Origin: an uncultured Eggerthellaceae bacterium
GTDB lineage: Bacteria; Actinomycetota; Coriobacteriia; Coriobacteriales; Eggerthellaceae
Reading direction: 5' to 3'
Length of the DNA: 5,534 bases
NCBI GenBank assembly: GCA_902497215.1
Contig: CABVEH010000093.1
Span: 1-5,534, forward strand
Part shown: positions 5,454 through 5,534 of the stretch, piece after piece
Layout: every line of letters begins with the position of its first letter
Numbering within the stretch: the first letter of the stretch is position 1
Program-made: the position numbers and the translations under genes
The notes under the pieces: generated by a model
The model's input: the letters and a program-made list of their open reading frames with translations, nothing else
Database searches by the model: none
Told to the model about the DNA's origin: nothing

Positions 5454-5534
5454 TAGTTACGCCCCCTATCGCCTCTGTCCCCGCGGTCGCCACGGCCGCG
5501 ACGGGGCGGGCGCGTGGAGCCTTCGAGAGCGGGG
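5453..5534 (-). CDS. rpsC: 30S ribosomal protein S3, C-terminal end (partial)
   Basis: This is the last 26 codons and stop of a gene that begins beyond the right edge of the window. The readable tail is [13 protein letters not shown] followed by RGD-rich repeats and ends in RGRN. S3 binds the head of the 30S subunit at the mRNA entry channel, and Actinomycetota S3 proteins commonly end in such a basic, Gly/Arg-rich disordered tail. Position directly before rplP is the universal place of rpsC, which supports the call since no folded domain is visible. The stop TAA at 5455..5453 shares its last base with the rplP ATG (TAATG), so the two genes are probably translationally coupled. The reading frame was chosen because it gives the S3-like tail; a different frame has a TAA four bases upstream but encodes no recognisable tail. 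Confidence 0.88.
   Translation of the reverse strand, partial: PALEGSTRPPRRGRGDRGDRGDRGRN

Overview
This window is a ribosomal-protein operon. All genes lie on the minus strand, so transcription runs from high to low coordinates. It covers the end of the S10 operon and most of the spc operon of a high-GC Gram-positive bacterium. The base composition, the zinc-type S14, the four-cysteine L24, the short S5 and the protein sequences fit Actinomycetota, most likely class Coriobacteriia (Eggerthella/Slackia-like). That placement rests on remembered family resemblance and was not tested by a search.

In transcription order the genes are: rpsC (S3, only the last 26 residues, cut by the window edge), rplP (L16), rpmC (L29), rpsQ (S17), rplN (L14), rplX (L24), rplE (L5), rpsZ/rpsN (zinc-type S14), rpsH (S8), rplF (L6), rplR (L18), rpsE (S5), rpmD (L30), rplO (L15) and secY (first 66 codons, cut at position 1). 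This is the canonical bacterial order with no insertions, losses or mobile DNA. Most genes are very close: rpsC/rplP and rplP/rpmC share one base in TAATG, rpsE and rpmD are one base apart, and rplO and secY overlap by 7 nt. The products build both ribosomal subunits, and SecY forms the membrane channel for protein export.

Three spacers are clearly longer than the rest: rplX-rplE (89 nt), rpsZ-rpsH (105 nt) and rpmD-rplO (81 nt). Each contains a perfect inverted repeat. The best is a 12-bp stem with a 7-nt loop that wraps the rpmD stop codon. These are the most plausible regulatory elements here. No stretch over 300 bases lacks a gene.

The main anomaly is a one-base deletion in rplO near position 501, inside a GC-only run. 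It breaks the L15 frame after residue 47, and restoring one base gives a normal 149-residue L15. L15 is normally strongly conserved and needed for good growth, so a sequencing or assembly error is the most likely cause. I found no undescribed biological system; long plus-strand open frames are antisense shadows of the high-GC ribosomal genes.
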